Assembly (NCBI GenBank): GCA_950022655.1
Contig: OX465592.1
Span: 3,712,623 to 3,776,622, forward strand
Length of the DNA stretch: 64,000 nucleotides
Direction of reading: 5' to 3'
DNA from: Alentia gelatinosa
Taxonomy: Eukaryota > Annelida > Polychaeta > Phyllodocida > Polynoidae
Made by a program: the position numbers and the translations under genes. The notes under the pieces are model-generated. The model saw only the letters and a program-made list of their open reading frames with translations. It ran no database searches and was not told where the DNA came from. Of the stretch, positions 1-11,185 are shown piece by piece (position 1 is the first letter of the stretch; each line of letters starts with the position of its first letter).

Positions 1-1020
1 GAGTTCATATTCTCACTAACTAAATAATAAGGGTGGGGGAGGCCATCCGCAAGATGAAGGTATGTCAGCCACAAGACGGAGTTCATATTCTCACTAACTA
101 AATAATAAGGGTGGGGGAGGCCATCCGCAAGATGAAGGTACGTCCCCCGCAAGACAGAGTTCATATTCTCACTAACTAAATAATAAGGGTGGGGGAGGCC
201 ATCCGCAAGATGAAGGTACGTCCGCCGCAAGACGGAGTTCATATTCTCACTAACTAAATAATAAGGGTGGGGGAGGCCATCCGCAAGATGAAGGTACGTC
301 AGCCGCAAGACGGAGTTCATATTCTCACTAACTGAATAATAAGGGTGGGGGAGGCCATCCGCAAGATGAAGGTACGTCAGCCGCAAGACGGAGTTCATAT
401 TCTCACTAACTAAATAATAAGGGTGGGGGAGGCCATCCGCAAGATGAAGGTACGTCAGCCGCAAGACGGAGTTCATATTCTCACTAACTAAATAATAAGG
501 GTGGGGGAGGCCATCCGCAAGATGAAGGTACGTCAGCCGCAAGACGGAGTTCATATTCTCACTGTCAGCCGCAAGACGGAGTTCATATTCTCACTGTCAG
601 CCGCAAGACGGAGTTCATATTCTCACTGTCAGCCGCAAGACGGAGTTCATATTCTCACTGTCAGCCGCAAGACGGAGTTCATATTCTCACTGTCAGCCGC
701 AAGACGGAGTTCATATTCTCACTGTCAGCCGCAAGACGGAGTTCATATTCTCACTAACTGGGTATTGGGCAGGACCCGCAGAGTTAATATTCTCACTAAC
801 TAAATAATAAGGGTGGGGGAGGCCATCCGCAAGATGAAGGTACATCAGCCGCAAGTTAATATTCTCACTAACTGGGTATTGGGCAGGACCCATTGGTAAA
901 AAATAAGGGCCATCCATCAAGTATCTATGCACTGAGGATGTGGGGTAGGGGGAGGCCATCCGCAAGATGAAGGTACGTCAAGACAGAGTTAATATTCTCC
1001 TTCACTCGGTATTGGGCAGG
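1..1020. repeat. 78-bp/32-bp minisatellite
   Basis: Seven exact-length 78-bp units run from 1 to 546. Six 32-bp units follow (547-738), which are the same unit with an internal 46-bp deletion, and then longer degraded variants run to about 1,020. Unit landmarks are GAGTTCATATTCTCACT and GCCATCCGCAAGATGAAGG. The 100-codon open frame at 501-803 is the short array read through and is not a gene. The array lies upstream of the first visible GULP1 exon, probably inside an intron. Confidence 0.93.
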
Positions 1021-1379
1021 ACCCACAAAATGAGTTTTGAAAAAGATAAGGATAATCTGATAGAAAAAATGTAAAATGGTACTACTGAGGCCTTATCAAC
1101 TTGTGTTGTGGTGTAATATCTTGTCATCATGTCCTGTGCCTTACATGTAATTTGAAGGGAAAAAATTGAGAGAAAATAAGGTATAATACAATTTCACTCA
1201 ACCAGTATGTAATTAAAGAAATTAATCTTGATGCATACCCATCTGGAAATGAATAAACTCCTTTAAAAAAAAAAGGGAAAAAAAGTGTTTGCCTCGTCCC
1301 CACCCAAGTTTTATCAACAATGAATTGGTTCATGAACAGCACTTTAAGATATTGACGATGTGATCTGCATTGATTCCAG
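1021..1379. other. Intron sequence, nothing recognised
   Basis: AT-rich sequence between the minisatellite and the first supported exon. It ends in an acceptor (TGATTCCAG) before 1380. I see no further structure. Confidence 0.5.
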
Positions 1380-1478
1380 TTCAACAAGCATCTTAAACGA
1401 GCCGAGGGACAGAAACCACCCAAAGTAGAACTCACAATCTCCGCGGATGGAGTCACGATACAGGAGCCCAAGTACAAG
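1380..1478 (+). CDS. GULP1: GULP1 exon: PTB domain, N-terminal part
   Basis: This 99-bp exon (33 codons, phase 0 at both ends) reads FNKHLKRAEGQK, then PKVELTIS and GVTIQEPKYK. It fits the PTB strand segment of CED-6/GULP1 in which a basic helix end is followed by 'PKVEL.IS..GV.I.EPK'. The acceptor is TTCCAG and the donor AAG|GTTTGT. The frame is fixed by joining without a stop to the next exon at 2240. An upstream exon must exist outside the window, since the PTB domain starts before this point. Confidence 0.9.
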
Positions 1479-1809
1479 GTTTGTCAAAAGTGTCCGCTTT
1501 ATACAGGGTGGGCCTGATGAAAAAATGTCATGTGAATACTATATACCTATATACCTTCAAATGTGGTTTAATAACGATAATTAGCATTATTTGCTCACCC
1601 ACCATCAAACCCGAAGCCAGATCCAATCTTATCGAGTAACTTGACACTCTATGTTTTCTCCCCACTGTGCTTTTCATATGAATTTTGTAAGAGACGATCT
1701 GATTGGTCTCAATGTCAACCTTGGGTAGTAAACGTCAGCCTTGGATAGTTAACGTAAGTTATTCCGCCTCCCCCCCCTAGTGTGGTGTAACCATAGAGTG
1801 TTCGTCCAT

Positions 1810-2176
1810 AGGTATATAAGAATTATATAGAAATGCATCGAGAATCATATAAATAGACAATACTCCACGAGATTGGATGTGCCCCAATTGTCATCGAGGC
1901 GAAGCCGAGTGATGATTATGGCACATCGAAACGAGTGGAATATTGTCTATTTTCCGATTCGAGTGAGGTTTTGGATTTATATCACCCCTTTCTATGACAT
2001 TAAATAGCATCACAATATCAGAATAGTTCGAATATACTTAGCCAATCCATATGACGTCATCTCACATTCACCACGCCACGGCCGTGGCGTAGTATTATCA
2101 CTTTATGGGGGTGATCGTTGAGTATTTTTTCCTAATGTTATTTCTATGGCTAAGCTTGTACCAGGGGTGAGATAAT
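1810..2176 (+). mobile_element. MITE family M, copy 1
   Basis: Non-coding element with an inner inverted repeat: 'AATACTCCACGAG..TTGGATG' faces 'ACGAGTGGAATATTGT'. A block 'TTATATCACCCCTTTC' is followed by a CACGCCACGGCCGTGGCG palindrome and the end 'CCAGGGGTGAGATAA'. Related copies lie at 13495-13925 and, reversed, at 26735-27080. No ORF. It lies 63 bp before the next exon. Confidence 0.75.
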
Positions 2177-2239
2177 ACAGTGTTTGTATTTTTTTTTAAT
2201 TCAAAGAATACAAAAAAAGATGGTTGTGTTTCTTGACAG

Positions 2240-2377
2240 GTAACGCAACACCAATACCCGCTCCATCGAATCTCCTACTGCGCAGACGACAAATCTGACA
2301 AACGAATGTTCACCTTCATCGCCAAGGAAGCCGACAACAACACACACCACTGCTTCGTGTTCGACAGTGAAAAATGC
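2240..2377 (+). CDS. GULP1: GULP1 exon: PTB domain core
   Basis: This 138-bp exon (46 codons, phase 0/0) begins [18 protein letters not shown] and ends CFVFDSEKC. The segments '[17 protein letters not shown]' and 'H.C.VFDSEKC' are the most conserved part of the CED-6/GULP1 PTB domain and form the core beta sandwich that holds the NPxY peptide. The acceptor is TTCTTGACAG and the donor TGC|GTGAGT. Codons favour C or G at third positions, unlike the AT-rich introns around it. Confidence 0.95.
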
Positions 2378-2869
2378 GTGAGTTTACACACTTTTCCCGC
2401 CAAAGAAATGTAGTGGTTCCCACGTGTCTGGTTTCTGATTGGTTGAGAAACACCGCCAGGAAATCATTGAAGATTGTCAGAGAAATTATAATCGAATAGA
2501 ATTGTCATTTGGTATAGATCTTGATCGTTATCGAGCTACTGAAAATATGAAGAGACTACGATGTTATATTCAAGAAATTGTTTTTTTTTTTTATTCAGAT
2601 GAAAAAAGGGTGGATTCAGTACATTCACCCATAGTAGGACGCTCTTCCAATGGGTAGTCAGTTCTATTTAAAACTTTGGCCACAATGTATTGCCATGTAT
2701 AGTAAAGACATAATATAGTGAGTAGACCAAATCAACCTCACCATCTTCAGCAACCGTGGTTTGGGGTACTTGAGCATTTTTCAGAATTTCAATATTACGA
2801 TACTTGGGCAAAGTAGTTATGGCTGTAGTATATATCCTCTTGCTGAATGTCAGTGGCATCTTTTGATAT
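2378..2869. other. Intron sequence, nothing recognised
   Basis: Start of the 6.8-kb intron. It contains a poly-T run near 2581. The open frames here are short, start anywhere and lack splice support. Confidence 0.5.
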
Positions 2870-3175
2870 TGGACTTTATCTTAGCCTGGTATTAACTTCC
2901 ATAGCCTTAACATTAGGATCTCGTACTCAACAGGCTTGTGAGTACAGTAACTCATACTCAATGAGATTCATACTCGAGACAGATAAACATTTCCAGGCTA
3001 AGATAAAATCAGAAACATATTTGGGTCTGGTCTGAGTCCCCGTTTGCTATCTCGTTTGGAGCGCTTCGAAATATTCTTTCGGCTGTCGCCTCGTTCATAT
3101 TACTGCATGCTCCAAACTCGATGGCAAACAGGGACACAGACCAAACACTCATCAATTTCTTTCATAGAAATTGGT
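2870..3175 (+). mobile_element. Palindromic MITE, relative of family N
   Basis: Carries 'TTATCTTAGCCTGG' and its reverse 'CCAGGCTAAGATAAAATCAG', followed by 'GTCTGAGTCCCCGTTTGC' mirrored by 'GGCAAACAGGGACACAGAC' around an inner arm with GGAGCGCTTCG. Shorter relatives lie at 5614-5800 and 22485-22645. Non-coding. Confidence 0.65.
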
Positions 3176-4028
3176 AGATTTGCCACATTTCCGTATTCCC
3201 CATATTTATTTTGAGCTTGAAGAAAGACTTCCTCTCAAGCCAGGTCCTTCTAATGTGCTATGTTCAAAGTTGATTATGGATTAAGGGGATGGTTTATTCA
3301 ATTACATCGCTTTTTGAAGACTACTTAAGTTCGCCATATTTTGTTATTCTAAGTTGCATTACGAAAATATCTCTGATTCAAAAAAGGAATTCCAGTCAAA
3401 AGACTATTAAGATATTTGCTCTATCTTTCTCCAAGGAAATCTTTGCATGTATGTGAAAATGATTTCGCCTTAGCCGTGTGAAACCCAGTAGAGGGTCGTA
3501 CGAGGTTTAATTAATTTGTGTATATATACAGTTATCATCCATGTACAGAACTAAACATATTTTCGCTTCCATTGCATGACACCCACCCAGACGGTAAGGG
3601 AGACTCTCAAGAGAAGAGGTTCTCTGGTCACAGGCTAGGGCACAGAGTGATTGCTAGTTCCGCCATCATCCACCAGGAAGTTGTAAGATAGCGCCACTGT
3701 AGTCAGGGGACAACCACAATTTTCTGCTGTCCTAATCTATAGATAATCATCAGACGAGGCCAAAACTCTTTTATGGCAAACCCAAAATAATATTTTCGAT
3801 GAAATCCATCGATAACTGGACCCGCCACCTGGTGTTTTGTTTAGCGCCAGGTGGCAAGATGGCCACTTCCATAACACAATAACTATGTGCCCTATAGACC
3901 TCTATGTAAAATAGTCCAGCTACCTTCCTCCTCCTCACTACTCAGTTGTGTCCGAAAACAACCAAACTGCACACTGCTTCTGAATTACCTTGCAACTAGA
4001 GGAAGAACAAACTAGAAGTTGACGCTAA
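3176..4028. other. Intron sequence, mostly featureless
   Basis: No gene or clear repeat. Around 3820-3865 'CCGCCACCTGGTG' is mirrored by 'CGCCAGGTGGCAAG', suggesting an old inverted-repeat fragment related to other elements here. Confidence 0.4.
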
Positions 4029-4372
4029 AGTGCTGGTTCCACCAACACACAAGATATATCAAGATATGTCACAATTTGCTTGTCTTGCTAAATCTTGCTA
4101 GGTTTCAAATAACTGCGTGCATTTTTGCTGTGAACCATTGGTTTGGTTAAGCATATTCGCTGTGCTCTTGCCGTGATAGATCGCGATATGTCGGCAATAG
4201 AACGTGAGGTGTCGCGGTGGTGGAGTACCAAAATATGCACACAACATCACGAAAAAATAGATATATCTTCGTGTGCGACGTGTCGCGGCAAAGGATATAA
4301 GACATATCGCGGCACTGTAAGACATACCAAGATATAACATGGCAAATGCATCGTGTTGGTGGAATCAGCACT
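4029..4372 (+). mobile_element. MITE family F, copy 1 (TAA target site)
   Basis: Terminal inverted repeats AGTGCTGGTTCCACCAACAC and its match CCAACACGATGC at the other end, i.e. a 5' 'AGTGCTGATTCCACCAACA' read on the minus strand. The element is flanked on both sides by TAA, a 3-bp duplication of the PIF/Harbinger kind. The inside is rich in GATATGTC/GACATATC motifs. A second copy lies at 16097-16359. The ORFs inside are chance frames. Confidence 0.8.
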
Positions 4373-5454
4373 TAAGAATCAAAGGCAGTTTGGGTTTCCG
4401 GTTTTTATCTCCCCCTGAGGACAGTCAGGATCGGGCGGTGCCTGTTAGTGTATAGAAGAGGTGTTTTGACGCATGCACATTTCTCTTCTCGTCACTTTCC
4501 TGTCTTTCTCACACACACTTCTTACACCTATAGCACCCGTTCACTTCTAACTTCCAGTGCTAGATCTCAACAACCAAAAAGGAAGTATTTTCTTTAAATT
4601 TTCTCTTGAATCAATGAATTAAAAGAAAGAAGAACGCTAATCACGATCTAAGAACATTTTGATCATTCTTATCTGTAAGAATATTTTTTTAATCTGTATG
4701 GATAGATTACGCTTGTTAGGCGTTAAAAATAAGGTATTTCTCCTTGTATTTTAAATCTTTTATTTTTCTAAATGATTAACGGAAAACTATATGATTACAA
4801 TAACTTATGCTTATAATGGAGTTATTTGTATCGAGGTAGAATTTGACTAGGCTCGGTACCAAATGAACCCTGAAATCAATTCTGTAAATGATGATGAACC
4901 ATCCTCAACCGTGATGCTACCTTCAATGAAGGAATGAAGCATATGTTAGTGACAAACAAATCCCTGCCCACAAACCCAAAATTGAGTTAATAGGTGTAGT
5001 AAGCTACTTTTAAGAGTTCCTTAGCCTAGAAGAGATATATTAGAAAGGGGAATAGTACAAGGTTTCGCCAGAAAGTGGCCCATCAGGCATCATAAAGATT
5101 TTTTTTTTTTAAAAAGGCATCGCAGAAAAAAAAGAGATGAAATTTCTGAAATCAATACGGATGGACATCCAGAAAATGATGTTCACTTTAGAAACAAAAA
5201 GCAGACCGACCCACATTGTTGATGTATCTAGAAACCTGCCTTTGTAAGAGCACGTGTACTAGACCAGAACACGATGAAAGAAAACTTGAAAAACGTGTGT
5301 CGCATGAGAAAATAATAAAGAAGAAACCAACAAGTTTTGGTCCAAGTCGTTGTTCTCCACGAGTTTCATGTGGAGTGATGTGGAGTGATATGAGACATGA
5401 TAATAATTAGTACTAGTTAAATATTGTTAGAAATAAAAAAAACTGAAGGTAGAC
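4373..5454. other. Intron sequence, nothing recognised
   Basis: AT-rich, with no repeat or exon signature that I can support. The small frame at 5216-5410 shows no family resemblance and no splice context. Confidence 0.5.
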
Positions 5455-5613
5455 GGTTCACTATATTTTGACTCCATCATGCTGAATATGTTAACCCTAA
5501 AAACCTATAAAAGCCGTTGTTTTTTACCTTGAAAACCCTGTAAAAACCTATATTTTGATGTTCAAAACCTATTTAAAAACCTATATTGAGGAAGATGGGT
5601 ACTGGGAGGCCTG
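5455..5613 (+). mobile_element. MITE family K, 3' half
   Basis: Matches the right half of the complete element at 23598-24142 ('TTCACTATATTTTGACT', repeated 'AAAACCTATA', end 'CTGGGAGGCCTG'). The left half is missing. A relative of family N follows directly at 5614-5800. Confidence 0.7.
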
Positions 5614-5800
5614 GATTTTTTTTTGCAGTTTCCCATGTCTGTTATCAAATACATGGTCTAATCATCTCATTTGGAGTGCTTCAGAATATTCATTCGGGTA
5701 TCACCTCGTTCATATTACTGCACGCTCCAAACTCAATGGTGAACAGGGACACAGACCAAAGACTCGTCAATTTCTTTCTCATTCCTCATAGAGCACTAAC
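5614..5800 (+). mobile_element. Palindromic MITE fragment, relative of family N
   Basis: Has 'CATTTGGAGTGCTTCAGAAT', 'CATATTACTGCACGCTCCAA' and 'GGGACACAGACCAAAGACTC', the arm and end sequences also seen at 2870-3175 and 22485-22645. Confidence 0.6.
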
Positions 5801-5908
5801 AGTCCCCACCACCTCTCTTTCACCTATTTTACGTTCTGCATTGGACTTCACTTTTACTTTGTTTGCAATGTTTTCTCTTTAGTTTCTGATGTGTGTGGTT
5901 TTTTTTAA

Positions 5909-6359
5909 AGGCATATCGGACAATTCGCCTGAAAATTAAAACCTATGTCATTCTCCTGATAATTGAATATGATGAGCTCAAAGTGTTTTAGAGCACATAT
6001 CTAACTGAAACATCTTGGGTCACTGTAGATGTTTTTGATTTAGAGATCAATATTATGATAATCTTATAATAGAATATATAGAAATTCTAAAAAGTTGTTT
6101 TTTCACATAGTAAAACCCATGTTATTTTCCTCAAACTTTCACAGAATATTGTAGATGTATAGTACTCCATATTTAGGTATGACATTCCATATGTAAATCA
6201 AGCCAATGTAAATCGGCCTATTTGACCTATTAAGTTTGGATAAAATGTTAAATTTACTCTTTTAGAATTAGACTGAATCCCAAGAAACCAGTTTTAACTG
6301 ATAATTGACATTATTAAAAAATCACCAGGTGGCGACACCGTGAATTGTAGGATATGCCT
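5909..6359 (+). mobile_element. MITE family E, copy 1 (TTAA target site)
   Basis: The ends AGGCATATCGGACAATTC and GAATTGTAGGATATGCCT are inverted repeats. Exact TTAA duplications sit at 5905-5908 and 6360-6363, the target preference of piggyBac-type transposases. A second copy in the opposite orientation is at 33237-33752 and is also flanked by TTAA. Non-coding, so it would move only with an outside transposase. Confidence 0.85.
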
Positions 6360-6501
6360 TTAATGAGATGTCGGCGTTATTTATGCGCAGTGCTTGCTCT
6401 GAGCGCGTGTTTGTGTGTTGTTTGAGTGCAGTGAGGGATGGTTATGTTGATTCTCACATTGATATACGGGACATTGGCATGTTGTTAATGATATTTGGCA
6501 T

Positions 6502-6817
6502 AAAGCCCATTTCCATTGGCCAACAAAAACGGCGGAGATTTTTTGAGTTCCCCTCAAAGCCTGTTTCCATTGCCCTTCGAAAGTGGCAGAGATTTTATGA
6601 GTTTCCCGTAATGCCTGTTTCCATTGGCCGACGAAAACTGCAGAGATTTTTTTAGTTCCTCTTAAAATCTCTTTTCATTTACTGATCTTGTGTCAACAGT
6701 GCTGAAGGCATGTGAATGATTGCAGATCAATGACGGGAAATCGGCCAATGGAAACAGGCTTTTAGGGGAACTAAAAAAATCTCCGCTGTTTTCGTTGGCC
6801 AATGGAAACTGGCCTTA
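6502..6817 (+). mobile_element. Inverted-repeat MITE family L, copy 1
   Basis: 'AAGCCCATTTCCATTGGCC' at the left faces 'GGCCAATGGAAACTGGCCTT' at the right. The left arm is internally repeated about three times ('CCATTGGCC.ACGAAAA..GC.GAGATTTTT'). A shorter, cleaner copy lies in the TUT1-like gene at 61872-62069. Confidence 0.75.
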
Positions 6818-8817
6818 CACAGAGAGGGTTTCTATGTAACATTGTCAAATTTCCCTCAAAAGCACCTTCTTTTCAATTTTTGATGCATCTACACAGCCTT
6901 AGATCCTCAGACTTGTAACTAGAATAGAAATATTATAATCCTCAGAGGACTAGAGATTCTGTAGAGATAAGTGGTGATGTGAGAGCATGTTCTCAACATG
7001 CACCTATTTTAAGATAAGTTCACATCAGAAATACATGCTATCAGTTCCTGCGGGTGGAAGAAGACATAGACAAAAATCGATGATCTTTTCTGGACTGGCC
7101 GCCGTAAACCACGAGTGGTTTACTGAGCCGACCATCCAAAAACCGTTGATTGTTGTATTTCTTACCCATGGTCATTGATAATAATTTCTATATCTAGATA
7201 ACGGGTCTGGAAAAGCCGTAAACCATGGGTGTAGTTTACGGCCACTAATTAACAATGGGTTTACTGGGACCCCATACATTTTCAATGGTGACTTCATAAC
7301 CTATGGGTAAGAAAAGTCAAGGTGTGCATCTCACTGTCATAGTTCAGATATAAAATATGTTTAGAATGAAGAGTAGAGGTTAAAACACTTCTCAGGTTCC
7401 TCGGTATTTGCATTACCATCTAAAAGCAATAAGCAGGCTCTAGTTGTCATGTGTCGTCCACATCACTGTATTCGCCGAGTCAGTTGGAGATTTCCGGTTC
7501 TAAATACCCTCCAACTTATGCAAATTCCCCTAACAACGGATCAGTCCGCCATCTTGCTGGTGACAACAAAGCACTGTGAGAGTTTAAAATCGTAAAAAAA
7601 CTAATCATCTTTCTATGTGCAATCGCTACATGTAATAATTTAGATATGACTATTTACATCATCCAGACATTATTCAAATGTTCCAACTCAGAGAAAATTG
7701 ATAGTTTTGACAGTTTGTCGACATCACGTTCATGGTCTAAACTGAGGCATCGCATAATCATTTGATCTGAAATTTCTAGAGAAGACTGATTTTGTCATGA
7801 GAAAGGCTTGAGAATCACTCAATACATCCACACACATTGAATAACACCAGAAATAAACATCCAAACCCGCCATAGGCTTAGCATTACATGGTGCTTCGCC
7901 AAGATGGCTGCCCTTATGGCTAGAAGCGCATTCGTAGCGCCACCTACTTCCAGGCTGACTCGACGAAAGGCATCATCACAACCAGAACCACCTCTCTGGT
8001 GTCATTCGCTCCGGATAGAAGGCAGTATAGTCTCATCCCCGAGAATGTTTTACTGCATTCGATAGCAGTATGTATTGTGGTATACAACAAGACATTTATT
8101 GCATGTCCAGCATGGACGAAATGACGGGCGTTCTTGACCAATATTAGACTGTGTCTCATACAATTCTTAGATTAAAATTCACAAAGATTTCACCCCGTTA
8201 TATTTCACCTTGAATATTGAGAATACACTGTCCGTGATTTTATTTTCCGGATGTAGTACATTCCTATATCGCACAGGCTAACTGCAAGAGCCACCTAGTG
8301 ACAATTGGGTGAACTATTTCTTTCAAAATTACTTTTTTTTAAACTCAGAATGATTAAAAATAAGAGACGATTGTTGAATATAGGATATCACCAAGCAGTA
8401 ATTCTGCAAACTCCAATCCTTGCCCCCAAATGAATACATAAATATTCTATTGTCTTAAAATCTTAGAATATCATTAATTAAGAAAACGCTGGCTGTAGGA
8501 GCGTCAGCGTTGATAAATCCAGGAAGGATTTTGTATTCATTCTACATTAGATATAAAGAGCATCTAATCATTACTAATCATATTAAGGCTTAGTTTTAGT
8601 GCCTAAATCTAATTGAATAATTAATAATGTTTACAACCTGATCATGTTTGCAACAAATATGACTATTTTAATGTTATCTATTAATAATGATAACCAAAAT
8701 TGAGGACGAGATGCAATGTTTTGATAATTCATTTTTCATTTTTAAAGTTTTGATAAATGCTGGGATCACCCTACTGTGCACTCTAAAACGGAGCTCAAAC
8801 TTGTGGTATATATTATG
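6818..8817. other. Intron sequence, mostly featureless
   Basis: Near 7090-7260 'GCCGTAAACCACGAGTGG' motifs occur in both orientations. They are distantly matched near 32,420 and 15,345, so an old inverted-repeat family may be present. Otherwise I see nothing. Confidence 0.4.
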
Positions 8818-9108
8818 TTTTTATCTCACCCCTTTTCTTCCCGATAGACTTAACATTGGGAATTCATCCAATGCCCATGAAGTATTTAGAAAAAATGCTC
8901 AATGGGGGATAATATCACAAAGATCAGCCCATTAGTCAATGTGAAGGGTGAGATAAATTCAGAAACCTTTTCTAGTTTACGGTCAGAGCTCGATCCCATC
9001 TCGTTTGAATCACAACGTAATTCACACGGCTTTGCCTTGTGAGTTACTATGTGACTCGACGCGATACAAGCTCTGATCCTGAATTTTCATAGGTTTCCTC
9101 CATGTGAT
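8818..9108 (+). mobile_element. Palindromic MITE family N
   Basis: Starts 'TTATCTCACCCCTTTTC', continues 'AGACTTAACATTGGGAATTC' and 'AAGGGTGAGATAAATTCAG', then has the arm 'CAGAGCTCGATCCCATCTCG' with an internal hairpin around AATTCACACGGC. Other copies are at 16975-17190 and, reversed, at 25205-25560 and 27672-27960. It ends 31 bp before the next exon. Confidence 0.75.
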
Positions 9109-9139
9109 GTTTAATCTCCTCTGTGTGCACACACTGCAG

Positions 9140-9256
9140 GCCGAAGAGATCACGCTGACTATCGGACAGGCATTTGATCTCGCCTACAAGCGCTTCTTAG
9201 AGACCTCCGGCAAGGACATGGACACCAAGAAGCAATTCCTGCTCATGCAGAAAAAG
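9140..9256 (+). CDS. GULP1: GULP1 exon: PTB C-terminal helix and linker
   Basis: This 117-bp exon (39 codons, phase 0/0) reads [20 protein letters not shown] followed by [19 protein letters not shown]. The '[17 protein letters not shown]' string is the C-terminal helix of the PTB domain in this family, and the lysine-rich end leads into the coiled coil. The acceptor is ACACTGCAG and the donor AAG|GTGAGT. Together with the exons at 1380 and 2240 it completes the PTB fold from strand region to last helix. Confidence 0.95.
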
Positions 9257-9911
9257 GTGAGTCCAACTTGAATAGAATAGATATTTTTCTTTTTGTTGTA
9301 ACACATCCCACCACCTTCAAGATGATTTTCACACCTGATGAGTCTCTTTGGATGAAACCCTGAATTTCTGCCCCAAATGTAAATTCCGTATCAACCATAC
9401 CTAAATCTAGGTATGGGAGAGTGTTGGATATTGATCCTACAAACCAAACATGTGTTTGGAGAATGTGGATCCAGGAAAACCTGACAGTACCAACATAGTT
9501 GGCTTTTTTTCGCAATAATTGCTTGGAAGATACATGGCGGCAGGTTAGTATCATTGGCATGCCAGCTTGCTATAGCGTGGATTCCACCAGGCGACTGATC
9601 TATGCCGAAACCTTCCGTAATGGAAATTCTAATCTACATAGATATAAGCCCAAAGCTCTGAGCATGTATAACTACCATTCCCAACACTGGTCAGTCATCT
9701 TTGAATCAACAATTTTTTTCTTAATTTTATTTTTGTAACAACGACTTGCATCCCTGAGCTATCGATTGATAGGAGGCAATATTTTTATCAACATGATTTG
9801 GAAATATCATGGTTAGTATGGTGATATTTTACGTATAGAAGAGAATCTCGCCTACGTCATATGCACATTCCAGGTCGTATGATGACAAATAAGGTCATTG
9901 CAGATAATGTA
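9257..9911. other. Intron sequence, nothing recognised
   Basis: No repeat ends or exon found. The open frames at 9243-9560 (-) and 9499-9738 (+) overlap the exon end or low-complexity T-runs and show no family resemblance. Confidence 0.45.
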
Positions 9912-10399
9912 ATGCTACATTTACACCATGTTCCTGCCGACCATGGCAGTCGAAACGTAGAGCACGGAAGTCACACATTTGTGTTAACACCATGTTCCTG
10001 ATTGGCAACGGTTGCAGGACATTCCAAGCTCACATTGTCCATCCCGTCCCCCTGAGGTGTCCCACGTCCATCCTGTTATGTCCATGGTTCGCTGCGGTCA
10101 GTCACGTCCCTCACATTTTGTCCACAGTTCCCGGGACGGCCGACTGCATTCAGTCATGTCCGGTCACATTATGTGGCTTTCATTACATCTCACTACGGCC
10201 CAGAATGACTCTCATTAGCACAGTGGCCACCATAGCTGATTTTTTGACAATTTAAAATTCTGCCATGACGGCCACTGTGATCAGGGTCTGTGACTTTCGT
10301 CCACGCCCCCAAGTTGTGTCACATCCCTCACGTTAAAGCCACAGTGGTCCACGGAGCCGCAAAACATGGTCGCCAGGGAGCATGGTGTAAACGTAGCAT
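9912..10399. mobile_element. MITE family O with long terminal inverted repeats
   Basis: The left end AATGCTACATTTACACCATG is matched on the other strand by AATGCTACGTTTACACCATG at the right end. Homology continues through GACCATGG on the left and its mirror CATGGTCGCC on the right. The inside is GC-richer and full of degenerate 'GTCACGTCC'/'GGTCAGTCAC' blocks. The open frames within (9992-10255 and others) are by-products of this repetition. No second copy seen. Confidence 0.7.
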
Positions 10400-10598
10400 T
10401 AGGTCGAAAGGTGTAACTAGCATTGATATTTGTGAAATGAATCCCACAAAGTGTCAAATACTCCACAATCTTTCTTCGTGAATACTAATTGCTCGGCATA
10501 CCAGCAGTGCAGATTGAAAGTAGGGCAGGCTTTGTGTCCCTGTATGTTGTGTGAGCTGGTAGTGCTAACCTTGTTGAGGTGATTTTGGATATTTCAAG

Positions 10599-10664
10599 TG
10601 GGCTCTAGATCCAGCAAGCAAAGACCTAAACACCAACGACAAATTACGCCTGATGCTCACCAAG
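10599..10664 (+). CDS. GULP1: Candidate GULP1 cassette exon (22 codons)
   Basis: A 66-bp stretch with phase 0 at both ends lies between TTTCAAG and the donor AAG|GTAAAC, with a branch-like TGCTAAC about 30 bp upstream. It reads WALDPASKDL then NTNDKLRLMLTK, is stop-free and prefers C/G third positions. Inserted between exons 9140 and 14184 it would lengthen the helix before the coiled coil. Its end 'SKDLNTNDKLRLMLTK' echoes the preceding exon's '[16 protein letters not shown]', which suggests exon duplication. The acceptor's pyrimidine tract is weak, so it may also be chance. Confidence 0.4.
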
Positions 10665-10726
10665 GTAAACACGCAAACTAAAGTCTAACCTCTCAGTGAG
10701 GTGCTTTGTATTAACCTCTGCTTTAA

Positions 10727-11181
10727 AGACAAATGCGGGTAGGTATCGCACTGCCCCCTGTTTAGACACTGGTGCTGCCATCTGGTTTCATGAAAATATA
10801 GCAGTTTCCCATAGACTCCAATAGATAAGTACTTACCTTCTTCATATAAAGAAATAGGATGGTGACATAGTATTTTTTTAGCATATCTCATTTGTACATG
10901 TTTCCAACTATCATAATCCGGAATTATTTGAAGATAGCAATAGAACATCAGTGTCATCTAGAGTCGAAGTGAAAATATTTCAGTTTCCCAGACACCAATA
11001 GTTAAGCACTTACATTTTCAGATGGCCTTCCCACAAGGGATGGCCTTCCCATAGAAGTTAGCCTGGTGACATGCCAATATTTTTGCATTTTCTATTTGCT
11101 TATATATGGAACTTATATTATCCAGAATTATTTGCAAAAATCAATAGAATCTAGAAATCACCCAACTACCAGCATTTGTCT
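10727..11181 (+). mobile_element. MITE family H, copy 1 (TTAA target site)
   Basis: The ends AGACAAATGCGGGTAG and AGCATTTGTCT are inverted repeats, with TTAA at 10723-10726 and 11182-11185. A near full-length reversed copy lies at 30754-31202. The right TTAA is shared with the next element, family I. Confidence 0.85.
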
Positions 11182-11185
11182 TTAA

